Part shown: one piece after another, positions 24,726 through 37,554 of the stretch
Layout of the letters: each line of letters starts with the position of its first letter
How positions within the stretch are numbered: the stretch's first letter is position 1
Assembly: GCA_963457665.1 (NCBI GenBank)
Contig: OY735219.1
Span: forward strand, 41,592,477 to 41,656,476
Direction of reading: 5' to 3'
DNA: 64,000 nt
Source of the DNA: Thysanoteuthis rhombus
Lineage: Eukaryota; Mollusca; Cephalopoda; Oegopsida; Thysanoteuthidae
Program-made: the position numbers and the translations under genes
The notes under the pieces: model-generated
Database searches by the model: none
Seen by the model: only the letters and a program-made list of their open reading frames with translations
What the model was told of the DNA's origin: nothing

Positions 24726-25603
24726 TGATGAGCCAAAAAAGGGCCGTCTTCCTTATCAGGTGTTTGTCTTTTATGTGCCTGTCAAACTGCTTTTACCTGA
24801 TCAGGCGAAAATTCTGACTTCTATAGGTTTCCTCTTGGGTCTGGTGGCAGGATGTGGATAGTGGGTTCTCTGCAAGTTATGTAGTCGAGATTCTGCTGAG
24901 CAAACATTGGTTCAATACATCCCATAAGTACTCAATGAGATCTGAGGACTCTGATGGCAAGGACTTCTTGAAAGTATTCCTGTACAACTCTTGCTGTGTG
25001 GCAGAGTGCATTTTCCTCCAGAAAGTTGCCATTGTTGAAGACATGTTGTCATAAAAGGGTGTACCTGGTCTTCAATGATGTTAAGGTGGGTGGTATATGA
25101 CCAACTACCTTCCACATGAATGACTGGACCCAGTTTTGCCTAAACCATCACACTGCCACCACCAGTTGTTTTTCCACTAAAGAGATGCATATGTACCCTG
25201 CCATCCACCTTATTCAGGGGAAGTGAGACTCATCGTACCAGTTGACTTTCTTCCATTGATACAAAGTCAAGTTCCGATGCTTGTATGCTCATTAGCAGTT
25301 GGTGATTATCCTTCTTAGGACCTCTGCCAATAGGTACTCAAAACAACTGAATGTGAGCATCACATAAGCCATGCCATTTCAAAAATACTCTGGTCTTGTG
25401 TTTTAACTGTAATAATATGGTCTTTATCAAAGTCAGTTAAATCTCTCTTCTTGCCAATAACTGTGACATTCTAAGCATCAAGATCAAGTACTCAAGACTG
25501 GTTTATCCGCTTATATACCCCTGACCCTGACATGGGCAGTTGTAATGAGACAGTAGCTGTCATTTTTACAACATGTCACCAGTCATGAAATTTTGGCTCA
25601 TCA
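24726..25603 (-). mobile_element. decayed Tc1-like transposon with terminal inverted repeats
   Basis: Exact 13-bp inverted repeats TGATGAGCCAAAA are found at both ends. The minus strand reads fragments of a Tc1 transposase: an N-terminal piece with GKKRDLTDFDK, then VDGRVHMHLFSGKTTGGGSV, GPVIHVEGSWSYTTHLNII, EDQVHPFMTT and a C-terminal SSDLIEYLWDVLNQ. Frames are broken repeatedly and the 880-bp length is about half that of an intact element, so internal DNA is missing. Both ends touch TA or TG/TA repeats. Confidence 0.85.
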
Positions 25604-25630
25604 GTATGTGTGTGTGTATATATATATGTT
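25604..25630. repeat. (TG)n(TA)n microsatellite at the Tc1 right edge
   Basis: GTGTGTGTGTATATATATAT follows the right inverted repeat almost directly. Confidence 0.8.
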
Positions 25631-25894
25631 TGTATGACAGACAAGGAATACCGATTCAACTTCTTTGTCAGTTTTTTCTTGTTTATGCATGAGAGTATCA
25701 GTAGTGGATTTAGGCCCCCCCCCATTATGCTTTGCCTGTAACGGGTTGGGGTACTAGAATCTTGATTTGGATGCTGATTATTTGGTCATAATATAAAAAG
25801 AAGAACCAAAAGAAATTATTGAAAAAAAGACTCTGAAATCAACCTTAACAATATAATTTGAGGATATGTAGTTGTTGCTATTGATATGTCCGTC

Positions 25895-26040
25895 TACTTA
25901 AGGAGCCCACAGATCCCCAGTTTGTGGGTTTCTCCAAGGGGCCTGCAACATGGGGGTAGGAACAGTAGATCTAAAGAGGTCCCCCACTGAGAGGCGAGAG
26001 GGTTTAGACCCCCCCCCAAGAATTGCTGAGTCTGCCACTA
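25895..26040 (-). repeat. dispersed C/G-run repeat
   Basis: On the minus strand a block with a run of nine G, then TCTAAACCCTCTCGCC and GGGGATCTGTGGGC. A related AGTAGTGGATTTAGGCCCC start lies at 25700-25722 in the opposite sense, suggesting the two ends of one decayed element. Superfamily unknown. Confidence 0.45.
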
Positions 26041-26045
26041 CATAA

Positions 26046-26098
<53 letters not shown>
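26041..26098. repeat. (CA)n(TA)n microsatellite
   Basis: ACACACACACATATATA running into pure TA. Confidence 0.9.
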
Positions 26099-26099
<1 letters not shown>

Positions 26100-26219
26100 A
26101 AATTGAAAAAATATATGTGTATGAATTGCTCAATACTATGAAGTAGAGCAAATAAATTGAATATACTGTGAGTTTTTTGTCCCATTACAGCAAGGGCAAG
26201 TTCTGTTTCACTTGACATA

Positions 26220-27635
26220 GATTATTCAACTTGGCATTGGATTGAAGATTCATTTTTTTTTTTGTAATGGTGAAACAACTGGTCAACGCTATAGTAGGAC
26301 AATAAATTCATTGTAGATTTAAATATATGATTAATAGTTTTATTATACAAGTTGCACTACATCTTCACCTATTGTTCCAATGCGATTGCATATCAAAACA
26401 CAATAACAAACTACATGTATATGTATAAATATATATTATAGGTTGTGAATAAGTTGTGGACATTAATGATTCTTTGAAATTTTGAGCCTTTCATGACTTG
26501 AACATTTCTTATAAGTCTTTTTTGGTTTTAGTTTTTCCTTGAAAATTATTTTATTCGTTGATAATTTTTTCAGCTTCACTTTATCTGAAAAGTTACTAGA
26601 CATGTCATCATGTTCTTAAGCTTCCTCACTTGTCAAAAGTGAACTTTTAATATGCTCCCTATTATTTTTGCCAATATTTGTGTTAAGAGATTATGCCTAA
26701 CCACACATCAAATCCAAACATTATTTCTTGAACTTGGTATTTATCTGTCGACCAAAGCCTATTTACAAATTGCCTCTATTCCTATATCTTTGCCTTTGTT
26801 CTAGGTTTCTTTTTGTTAGGAATAGCTATTTTTTACTGACCAGTACAGACCATTATTGATGATCGAAAATTTGAAATACTACAATTTATCGTCATCATCT
26901 TCATTACAGATAATATGAAAATGGCTTTCTTCATTTGAATAGTGCAATTTATGGAGTTATACGAATTTGTTTATCTTCTGGGAAGAGTTGTCATTCTTGA
27001 AACCTCACCCTAATCCTGTTTGGCAGACTAAAGGAGTGGATCTGTTTTTATACTGTTTAAATATTGTCTGTCTCAGCAGCCATTTTTATTTTAGGAGTGT
27101 TTTTCTTTTTCACATTCCAAGTTCATAGAAATTGAGTTAAAAATCTAAAGCTAACTAATCCTTTAAGTGAACCTATTTACTATAATCTTGAATGTACTTA
27201 CCATAGAATCTTTTATGCAATTATATTGATAAACAGTTTTGTCCATTTTATGATGATGAACTGTCTAAGTTTACATTTTGCAATCAATTACTCTTCCTAG
27301 TATCGATATACAAATTATATGTCTTTGACAATAAGCCTCATGTTATTTATCTTTTACCACAGACTAGGAGATGCTTTTTTTTTTTTTTTTTTTTTTTGAA
27401 TGATTCCTCTTGAAGTTGAAATAATTATATTTAATTGCCATTGTGCTCTAATCAAGAAGTCATAAATCAGAAAAGATACGTATTATTTTTCTGGTTGGGA
27501 TTTGGAGTTGGTTTTGATATTGAGCCAAATTCATAATGATGCTTTGGCCTGGAAACCATGCCTGCCCCAGAGTCATCATCCAGTGAAGGCTTTGTTGGTG
27601 GCACAGTTATTGTTCTTTGCAGCAGTATGTGTATG
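26220..27635. other. no gene seen
   Basis: AT-rich, CpG nearly absent. A run of about 23 T lies at 27375-27398. No open frame of note. Confidence 0.55.
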
Positions 27636-27639
<4 letters not shown>

Positions 27640-27707
<68 letters not shown>

Positions 27708-27712
27708 TACAT
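27640..27712. repeat. (AT)n microsatellite
   Basis: About 30 uninterrupted AT units followed by a short CA run. Confidence 0.95.
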
Positions 27713-27937
27713 CTATATACAGAGAGAGTGAAAGAGATCCAAGTTATATAAGATACAAATTATATATTTGAATTAGAGATTAAAGTAGATTCATTTTTTG
27801 TGAAATGTAATCATCTAGGTATATGGAAAATGTTGATTAAAAATGGTTGGTGGGCAACTAGGTATGGCACAAGCTTTCTACAATCCATACTTGCTATTTA
27901 CAGCATTAATGTAAAATAAATTTGCAATATCATAGGG

Positions 27938-28264
27938 CAATGGTTTTGAACCTTTGAAAACACAAGGACTCCTTCTATAATGAAAGACCCTTATTTTTCC
28001 ATTTAGTTTTTATACTGTAATTAATGAACTACAATAATACACGATTTTTTACTTTTTGAAATCCTAATTATAATGGATTACATTTATTTGAATTCTAAAA
28101 TATGGTAGATGTGTGTGTGGAATAATTGATTGCAGTGCTGTGGATAATGTTGTTTTTATTCCACATGATTTGCAATGTCAGGTTTAGTGGCAACACTGCT
28201 GTGAACCCCAAGAATTATTTATTGGACCCCCAGAAGTTCAAGGATCCCATTTTCAAAACCATTA
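27938..28264. mobile_element. hAT-type MITE with 8-bp target duplication
   Basis: Ends CAATGGTTTTGAAC and, reverse-complemented, TAATGGTTTTGAAA, with GGAC(C/T)CC blocks just inside both. It is flanked by TCATAGGG (27930-27937) and TCTTAGGG (28265-28272), 7 of 8 identical, as expected for the 8-bp hAT target duplication. At 327 bp with no transposase it is non-autonomous. The 67-residue open frame inside it is not a gene. Confidence 0.7.
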
Positions 28265-28329
28265 TCTTAGGGTATAAATGTCTACAGTATTCAACATTTA
28301 CCTACATTCAGCTCTCCCTTTTCTGTTGA

Positions 28330-28600
28330 ATTCAAATCAAAGACGGAACTTATTTGAACACCTTAAAACAACTATTCCCTCATTTTCTTAGATATAAGAA
28401 AATATTTTACTTCCAAGTTGTCATTAATAAATGAAATTCAGTCCTTATATTCTTTTGGGTCTCATGATTTCTTTACTGTTTTCTGTACAAATCATAGTTT
28501 CATTAATAAAAAAGAAGCTTTTTAAATACATTCATGATAATTATCCTGATTTATTTTTAGTTCAGGGTGAAAATTTCAATCAATCTTTCCCTTTTAAGTT
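28330..28600. other. no gene seen
   Basis: AT-rich. The 65-residue open frame at 28431-28628 runs into the tandem repeat below and shows no motif. Confidence 0.5.
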
Positions 28601-28601
28601 T

Positions 28602-28836
28602 AGTGTGATAAATGGATATAATATTTGATAAAGAACTCTTTCTTGTATCAATTTTTTTGTGATAGGTGGATTTAATATTTGATAAAAAGCTCCTGATATT
28701 TTATGAAGCTGATTTAGTTCTGCCATCAGAAGAATTTTTCTCTCCTTAATTTTTATGTAGTAAGTGAATATAACATATGATAAAAAGCTTCTTCTGATAC
28801 TGTCTTATGAAGCTAATTTAGTTCTATCATCAGGTA
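28602..28836. repeat. three diverged tandem copies of about 80-90 bp
   Basis: Each unit starts near GTGATA(A/G)(A/G)TGGAT(A/T)TAA and contains ATTTGATAAA(A/G)A. Units two and three also share TATGAAGCT(G/A)ATTTAGTTCT and a final (C/T)ATCAG. Confidence 0.65.
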
Positions 28837-30119
28837 CGAAGAAACACTACAAGCAAATTCTGTTTTTGTCCTTAATGATGTTTGAAAAAATCAGGTCTTT
28901 CATTTTTTGAGTTGTACTCACTCTTTTCATTGTGTTGGAAAGGAAAATTCAATGTTTACTGTTCAAGCAGGTCTTACTCAGAGATATGATTCTTTGAGAT
29001 TTTCATCTCTTCATTATTCTCATCATCAGTGGGGCTGTCTTTCTATGTACTTGTAAAGTCTATCATTAAGAAGGAGTGCAATCATTAACTATCCTTTTGA
29101 GATTAGATATTTTCATGGAATGAAATTTAGTTTGTTTCATGAGATTTCTTCTGAATGCTGTTCTATTGTAATGTCTTTCTTCCCTTATATATGGTGCTAT
29201 CAGTTGAATGGTGATGATGCTGTCAAGTAAATTGTCTAATGGTGATTTTTAGCTGGTGTTTTCTCTGCTGGATATTGAATTTAATTCAGTATCATGCGGG
29301 CCTTCTATTAATTGAACAATTCTAGTCACTTTCAACATCTTTTGTTCTGTTTCTGTTGACATCCAAGTATTTGATGTATTTTCTCGTAACACTGAAGAGC
29401 AAAATTAGGGGGTTACAATTATTCTTTGTCATCAATGTTGAACACAATCTGCTCTACGCAAGTACATAGAAGTGCAGTTTTACAAAAAAAAAATTGTTCT
29501 TTGGTGATATTGAAAGTAAATTCTATTTCTTGTTGAAAAACTTATCAGTAGACACTTAGAAAATGTTTAAATGGAAATTGTAAAAATGTTATTTCTTGTT
29601 ATGAATCTGTGCACTATATTTGAATGCACACTTGAAAAACCAAAAACAAAATCTCTTTCCTTTTTGTGTATAGCATATTTTATCAAGTGGAAATGAAAAC
29701 ACTTTCTATACGTATTCACTTTGCTTATTACTTAGCCAATCATCATCTACACTTCTCAGTTGATTTTCAATTTAAGTTCAGCAACAAAAACAATGCATAA
29801 TCAGTTCTTCATGTTGTTTGTTTGTTCTAATTTCCTTTCGAATATCAGCTCTATATAATCTTTAAATAAGTTCTCATTGTTGTGCCCCATTCGTGTCTCT
29901 ATACTTTTAATTGCAGGATCAAACTTTTCTACCATAAAAAAAAACCTCCCCCAAAACATAGTAAACTAAACCTCTTCTTCTTTTTTTATAGGAAAGCCAT
30001 GGGTGGACATTATTTTAATTATTATTATTCTACATTTTCTAATTTTTATTGGCCATCATTCCAAAGTAGTGGCAGTGTTGGCTACTTCATTTAAAAATCA
30101 ATTCTAATTAAATTTTACT
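28837..30119. other. no gene seen
   Basis: AT-rich, CpG-poor. No motif-bearing open frame. If the zinc-finger transcript used a very distal poly(A) site, this would be 3' UTR, but nothing shows that. Confidence 0.5.
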
Positions 30120-30265
30120 GTGAGTATTGTGGCATGCCAGCAGAGTTCTTGTCCTACTGTCGGCAACAAAGTATGCATCTTGTCCTCTCTGTGAACTACT
30201 TGGCGCCACCGTTTCCCACCCATCCCCCCCAGTTTCCTGGCGCCGTCCATATTCCCTTACCTCTG
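30120..30265 (-). other. GC-richer block of unknown nature
   Basis: Contains two GGCGCC sites and about five CpGs within a CpG-poor region. On the minus strand it lies in a 66-codon open frame and includes a donor-like CAGAG/GTAAGG near 30260. It could be a minus-strand exon or a young repeat fragment; no family is recognised. Confidence 0.25.
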
Positions 30266-32575
30266 ACCACATGTAATAGCTGCTGAACACTTTAGTGGAT
30301 TTAGCCATCTAGTTATTGTAGATCTTATCCAAATACAACCAAACATATATCTGCAAAATGTGTGTGTGTGTGTGTATGTGCATATCTATGCAGCTGCTAG
30401 TATATTAGTGAATTTGTGTTGAAGATATGTGCCTGTAGGCAAAAATATTTATCCAAATAAAGTTGATCTATTAAATGAGAATTTGTTCCAATCATGTTAG
30501 AAAAATTATCTCGTGAGAAAAATAGGGAAAAAATGGTTGATCTCTTATTTGGGTTTTAATGAGTCTTCTAAACGAGATGCGTGCATGTGTTCGTCTCCAG
30601 GTGTAAAATACATTTTCACATGCGGAAAAAAGGAAAAGCTGAAAGTTTTTTTCTTGTTCATTTTCATCAGATACATGCAACTTTTTGTCTCAAGTAGCAT
30701 TACATGTATTTATATGTGCGCGCACACACACATGGACGCATAAACATACACACAAATACTTATATTTACATGTCTATGGAAATGGAATTATAACTAATTG
30801 TATTTTATTGATTCTGATGTACAGATATGTTCAAGATTAATTTTTTTAATAATTGATATGCATATTCTGCTGACTGTACATATCAGTGAAGAGACAAATT
30901 CCTGCAATGAAAATTTAAAAAAAAAAATCGTTAAGTACCAAGAGAGAGCTGTGTGTCTGCTTGTGGCTGCCATATGTGATGGAGACATTAGATCCCTAGT
31001 TGTGGAAGTATTTTGTGTAACTTGTAACTGAGTGTTACCTGTTGGACTGGTGACCCTTAAAAACATGTCCTCTTCTTCCTTCCTTTCTTCTTGGGTTTGC
31101 CATATCCTCATTATGTCATACAGCACAGGTGAAAATAAAAATACCTTGTCCAAACAAACTAACAAATTGGATTCATCTGGTTTTTTTTAATGGTCTAAAA
31201 ATTCTGTTTTGTTACTTATGTTTTTTTTCTTTTTCTTTTAACCAAACATTTTTTTTTTCAAAATTTTTTTTTTTACGCTGTTTATGAAATATTTGATACA
31301 ACACTGTCCATAAAAAGTACAGTATATTTCAGTGGATACAGCAACCTTTAGATGAGACAAGACCCCAATTTCAGTCTGAATTTCATGGTTTCAATCCACT
31401 GTTTTGTCACTCACTTATAAAATGACCCCAATTTTGGAGGGTTTTTTTTTCTGATGCTGCGAGTGTCATCTTATCCACCGAAATGTATGGCATGGCAATT
31501 GTTTTCTGCAATGGAACTTCATACAATATGAAAAACATAATTTCTATTTTGTCCTACTTCTGCTAAATAGGTTACCTGCAGTAGAATTAATTACTGAATC
31601 ATTCATCAAAGTTAGCTTATGGCGATGTTTGAAATAGACCTGAAAATAAAAAGCAATGTTGATTAAACTAGATATCAAACATAGCATATTTGATATGATT
31701 ATTAGGGTTTTTGAATGGAAGATAAGTGAATAAGAAACAAAAAATAATCATAATGTATAAATAACTGGATCAATTTTCCTCTAAGTATTGTAAATAGATT
31801 GTCAGTATTCAAGTTAGCCTTAGCCATTACCTTAGAGTCCAGCAAACTTATTTGAAGGCGGGTCAGATTAAAAATCTTTTCATGCCTTGCAGGCCAAGGT
31901 AAATAAAATTGCATTTTGTTGAAACATTTTGGCTATACAGCAAAGATTTATTTGTGGCCACTGCAGAAATGAGTCTTTTGTTCTAACTTTTGATTCTGAA
32001 TTTTATTGTTCGTTAACTATAGATAAGGAAAAAGGATTCAGGTATACAACATCACATTCAATAGAGTCAGCAGGTCCGGATGAAATGAGGCTGAGGGCCA
32101 TAGAATGCCAATCCTTGTTCTAGAATGAAACAGAGCTGATTTGTAATTTTAGAGCATTCTTTTTTTCTCTTTTGGGGAAGCTGAATCAACTTTTTTTCTG
32201 ATTGGATTTAAAGAAGTAATTATTTCTTCACATTATGATATTCCAGCTTTAAATCTTATTAAGTAATCATGAATTTATTACTGTTAGTGTACCACAGATT
32301 CCACAGATATTTGACTGACTGTTGGGAGGTTCGGCTTTTTTTATTCGAGTTTTATTTTCACACTGTCCGAAATTCAATAATGGACCAGATTGTATATTAC
32401 TTTGTTTTCATAAATTACTATATAGTTGGAATTCAAATCTGAAAGTATTAAATCGTTTGGAAAATTATGGCTTATCCTTGATACCAACTTATAGACACTT
32501 CCTACAACATGTATTGTTTTGATGATTGAAATTTTCTCTTTTCACTTAAATCCACCATTTATTTTCTGAATTATC
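30266..32575. other. no gene seen
   Basis: AT-rich. Short GT run at 30360-30376, poly-T runs around 31180-31275, and a weak tRNA-like stretch at 31325-31400 (GGTTTCAATCC). Open frames on both strands at 30794-31165 have no motif. Confidence 0.5.
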
Positions 32576-32584
32576 GATAGACAA

Positions 32585-32795
32585 TCTAGACTGAAGATGT
32601 TGGTCGAACAAAATGTCGCAGATACTGGGTATCATCAGTATGAAAATATCGGACCATCCAAGGCAAATTATTAAAATGGAAAAGCTTGGATATAAGTGGG
32701 TCCCGCATGAACTCAATGAAAACCATTAACAAAGAAGCCATAATTTTCCAAATGACGTAATGATTTGTTATGAATTGGTGAATTATTTTTACCAG
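32585..32795 (+). mobile_element. mariner relic, N-terminal fragment
   Basis: The plus strand reads RQIIKMEKLGYKWVPHELNENH, closely like the mariner motif in which a helix-turn-helix is followed by KVKKLGKWVPHEL, then degenerates with stops. No inverted repeats found, so only a fragment remains. Confidence 0.7.
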
Positions 32796-34240
32796 ATATC
32801 ATGATACTAGTTAATCCCTGTTAATAAAATTCACAGATATATATCGTAATTTCTACAGAAGAATTTCAATGGAAGAGTCCATTGATTTTAGTGGCCGGTA
32901 GAAAATATCTTTTTATCAACAAAATTGTGGAAGAGTCCATTGCTATGGTTGAGGAACAGAAAAAAAATCATTCTGTTCATTATCATTATAAATTTTATTT
33001 AGTATGTTTTGTTTTGTTTTGTTGGTTTCATCTGGTTATATTGCGAATATATGATGCATGTCAGCTGTGACATGCCGCAAGGTTTTTAGGTGACACATTA
33101 TAGACTTTTGGATGAGATCAACTTTTTGATTTGATTTTATCATCCAAGCTTTATAAGTTTATTTTGAAATTTCGAGATATTTTTAATTTTTTTTTTCTTT
33201 TTATTAAACTCCTAGTTTTAACAAAAAATATATCTCAGAAAATTGGCCTCGTACCTATAAGCATTTACCTTAAACTAAAATACATGCACACCTGTAAGTA
33301 ACACTGATAACAGGATTATTCAAAACATTAATATTTGAACCTGCCAGGCCTAAGAAGTTCGTCATCACTTCCTGTTCAAGTTAATCATACAGTAATATGT
33401 TTTGGAATATCAAAATTAATTTATTTGTCTCTGGATCGTATGTTTTTGATTGATAGATTTTTCAATCATTGTAGGTGATCCTTCATACTGACCAACGATA
33501 AGAATTGCTTTGAAGTTATGCATTCTTATTGCATTAAGTTAGAATTTTGATCGAGTGGTATCATTAAAACTAAGATTATTAGGGGCAAGGAACTGAGCCC
33601 TCATACCACAACAGGACCATAATGGTGTCAATTCAGTATCAAAAAGGCAAATGATAGAAAGGGAGATGATTGAAATCCTCTGTTGAGATGTTTTGCGTTG
33701 CATCTAAATGTCAGAAATTGCTATTTAGATGTTTTTTGATAAAATAATATTCTAATTTTTAAAAAAAAATTTATTTTAGGTGTAAACTTAACAATGAATT
33801 TGGCATCAAACCTGAAGACAAATTTGGCATTTTCATCTTGGTGATCTTTTGGTTTTGGTGAGAAAATGTGATAATTCCTGAGCAGATTCAATTCCACGGT
33901 GAAAATAATTGCTATTGAGTCAATATAAGTAGGTTTCTCAAATGAGACTCAGCGTCATATTGATTTGATAAAACTACTCTAGAAAATGTCAAATTACTCC
34001 ATTATTAAAAATTGTAAAAACCAAAAAAATTGAAAAATATTTTCATGCATACTTGACAAATATGCAAAAGTTTACTGATGCCGTTTTGCACATTTGGCAA
34101 AAATTCTGCAGCCATGCCTTCATCTAACACCATTTCAGCATTTTGACACTTGATTACAGAACATTTCAATTTTTTCAATTTAAGTACTTAATATAAAAAT
34201 GTAGAATAATGGATGAATGGCTGTGTAAATCGCCAAAATC
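32796..34240. other. no gene seen
   Basis: AT-rich and CpG-poor. The open frame at 32882-33070 shows no motif. Nothing recognisable. Confidence 0.55.
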
Positions 34241-34242
<2 letters not shown>

Positions 34243-34287
<45 letters not shown>

Positions 34288-34290
34288 TGT
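34243..34290. repeat. (TA)n(TG)n microsatellite
   Basis: About 18 TA units followed by TGTGTGCGTGTG. Confidence 0.9.
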
Positions 34291-34749
34291 GCTTGGTTTG
34301 TGAATGTAGGATATCAGACAATGATATTCTTTTTCGGATGATTGAATTCCTTGTTAGCATTGAACACAATGTTTTGTCTGATTAATTCTACAGGTATTAT
34401 CTGAATGTGATAGTGATAAACAGAATTTTTCCAATGGTTGCAATGTTATAATGTTGGATGATATCTTTTTCTTTCCTTGTTAAGACTAGATTGCTGTACC
34501 TTGTCTAAGGATATTTGTAGTTGTCAAAATGGATATAAAAAATAGAATTGTTATTGCACAAACCTTTCCACTTGTGTGAAGATGAACTTGGTTAATGATA
34601 ACCTCCACCCAATTACAGGGCTCAGTATATAGGTTGGCTTAGTTCATCTGTTTTTCCATTTTCCCTGATTATGCTTGTAAGTAAGCAAAGCATGTTGGAG
34701 CAGAAATAAATTGTTCATATTTCTATATTGTTAACTGCTAATATCAAAT

Positions 34750-34792
34750 ATGATATATATATATATGATATATATATATATATATATATTTG
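34750..34792. repeat. short double (TA)n microsatellite
   Basis: Two short TA runs separated by TGATATA, directly before the tRNA-like family S copy. Confidence 0.8.
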
Positions 34793-34796
34793 TATA

Positions 34797-35065
34797 TGGT
34801 AAGCAGATCAATGTAGCGTTGCTCTTACCATTGAGCTGAACAGCTGTCAGTAATGCAATGGCCCAAATAACTGCAACAACACCTAATTCTCATCTTATTT
34901 ATTCTTATTCTTATTCTATTCGTTTCTTTCAACGTGACAGTTAAATGTGAAAAATGAATATATATGATCTGACAGAATAATTATGAATTGTGTTATATTA
35001 TATGTAAACTCTTATTATGAAATGATCTCCTGTCATTACACAGTTAATGTATCAATTGGCATAGA
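34797..35065. mobile_element. tRNA-like foldback family S, copy 1
   Basis: On the minus strand 34862-34797 gives a tRNA-like A-box region (CAGCTCAATGGTAAGAGCAA). The body shares TTCGTTTCTTTCAACG, GATCTGACAGAATAATTATG and GAAATGATCTCCTGTC with the copies at 37.8 and 60.1 kb. It ends in AGTTAATGTATCA next to a CA/TA microsatellite. Confidence 0.6.
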
Positions 35066-35074
35066 CTATGGAAA

Positions 35075-35075
35075 T

Positions 35076-35149
<74 letters not shown>

Positions 35150-35150
35150 G
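35075..35150. repeat. (CA)n(TA)n microsatellite
   Basis: About 13 CA units running into about 23 TA units. Confidence 0.95.
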
Positions 35151-35234
35151 CACATACAATCTTTCATTTCTCTCTGGTATAGACACAATCAATTAAGTGA
35201 AGATAATATAACACCTGATGTTACGATTTGAAAC

Positions 35235-37550
35235 TGCCATTTAACTTGGTTTGAACCTTGAAATAAATTGATATTAACAACAGCAATAGATTACGCAAGA
35301 GCCCCAAACAATTCTTTCAACAGCCTTTTATAAAGATGCTGTGAGCCACAAAAACAAAACAATTGTACAATGAATAAATCTAAGACTACAGTTGATTATT
35401 TTAAATGTTATACTTTTCATCCCCTTTTCTTCTAATGCTGTAATATTTTTTTTTAGTTTTGGATAATTAATAGTCATGTAGTATTCTGATATAGGAGCAT
35501 TACTCTTAGTTTTGCATTCTTCCATTTAATTAAGAAATATTTGTCAGAATTTTCTTCTAAGTCACATTGTAGACAAGTCAAATGATTATGAAAGAGACAT
35601 TATGTCAATTAAGAATATATCAGAATAATTGATGAAAAGAATTAGATTTAGATATAGTTGAATTTAAATTTAAATATACGATTGAATGAAATTTATTTTG
35701 TTTGATTTCACTCAGTGTTGCAAATGACCGTTTTATTCTTGAGATACTTAGTTCTTAAATTTTAAATTCTAATAATGTCTCACAAGGGAGGCTATTGAGA
35801 TTACTTTTTTGCAGAGTTGTTTCCCTTATATCAATATCAACTGTGGGACCAACAGATGAAACGCATAATTTCAGGTTTTGTTGAGAAAACGTTGACTGAG
35901 AAGTTACGGCACAGTGTGCAATATTCCCAAAGGTCATTGTTACATTCTAATTAAATAGTAGTAAAGTAATTTCAACTGAAATCTGTGGTCTTCAGAAATA
36001 GTCGCTGAACCTAACCTTTTTTTCGAACAAGCTGAAGTTCAATGAGGCGTATACTATAAAGTGTAAGTGTAAACGCCATTATTACCAGATCATGTCACTC
36101 CGTTTGGAAGATCTTTTTAGGTAAGAAGCATCTTATTAAAGGTCATCCTTCTACCCAGTCAAAAGTGAATCCGACTTAAAACATCTATGGAAAAAATATG
36201 GGGACAGACTGGCAGACAGACCCACCAACCAATAATGACTTTTATAGAAAGACGAGGATGCCTCAAAAATCCAACTATAGTAAATTAATCACTGTTAACA
36301 TGTTGGTCTGCAAACCATTATCTTAAATTTATTTCTAGATCGTTGGTTCCAAAATAGAATCATGTGTTCGAGTTTGATGAGTCCAAATTGATAAGAGTAG
36401 AAATTATCAGTAACAGTAATTGATTAATTGAAAGTTATCGAGAAACAAAGTCCCAATGTCAGGAGCGAGGTCAGTTTGTAAGTCTGATCAGTTCGTTAGT
36501 CGAAATCATTACGTGCTGTGCATATCAAGCGTCAGTTAGTCAAATGCTGTCTCTGTATATTACGTATATTTTACTTTTCCATTCAAAAGAAAAAAACCCA
36601 AATAATACAACTAATAATAACAATAATAGTAATAATAATTATGATGAATAGATAAAGGGAGCATCCATTTGTCATCTTCGTTTGCCATAAATCCTAGTTT
36701 GATTTGATAAAAATGATTGAATTCACCTAGAATTTACCCAAATCAGTGAAAAAGAATAAAAATAATGGCTCACTATTACGCATGAATATTAAAAATTATA
36801 TATTCAAGTGTGCTTGATACCTAAGGCTGTGGGAAATGACTTTATATCAAGCGTAACAACCACTTTTAACATCCATGAGAGTGAGAAAAATAGGTTAAAA
36901 GTTATAATACCGTCAGTAATAATGATACGAACCACTGTCAGCAATTCGATTTAAAAAAATAAAATCTATACGGCAATTCGTTCGTAAGTATGAATTGTTC
37001 TTTGGGTCGTACGTTCGGATGTCTTCAACAGAAATATTGCTTTTATTCTTATATCGTTGTTCGATTGTTTAAAACGTGGAAAAAGTCCAGATTTTAGATT
37101 TCACTGAAAACTTCGTCACAGTCACCAGTTTAGGAAATCGGTATTCGGAAAATCTGCTCTTGTCAGCCTCGATTTTAGATTTTTTTCCATTATTGTCCGA
37201 TGTTTGGCCAATAAGGAAAAAAAGTCCCCGGATTAACTTCCAGTAAGTGGCCTAATAATTCTAACACTTGGAATTGAATACCAACAAAGTAGTTTGAAAC
37301 TATAGGACCAAGTCGATAAGTTAGTAATACTTTGGAATCAGTGCATTAAAACGTAATGTAGATATTTTGCAAGATAACTTCTTAGCAGATGCGATAAGCT
37401 TTATCTGTTGCGGAACCAACATTATGAATTTGGCCATTTTTGAATTGCTAAAAGTGGCTAGATTCGTAAAAATGAATTGGCTATTGGGTAAATTTAGTTT
37501 CCAGTTAACGAAAAACACCGATAATGAGTGGGGAAGTAGGAACTCTGATC
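35235..37550. other. no gene seen; right edge of the CpG-poor domain
   Basis: CpG rises several-fold after about 35.7 kb. Contains an (AAT)n-like stretch at 36610-36650. At 37420-37490 a block with TTGCTAAAAGTGGCTAGATT resembles the interior of the hAT MITE at 54.4 kb. The open frames at 37321-37555 are overlapping chance frames. Confidence 0.5.
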
Positions 37551-37554
37551 CCTG

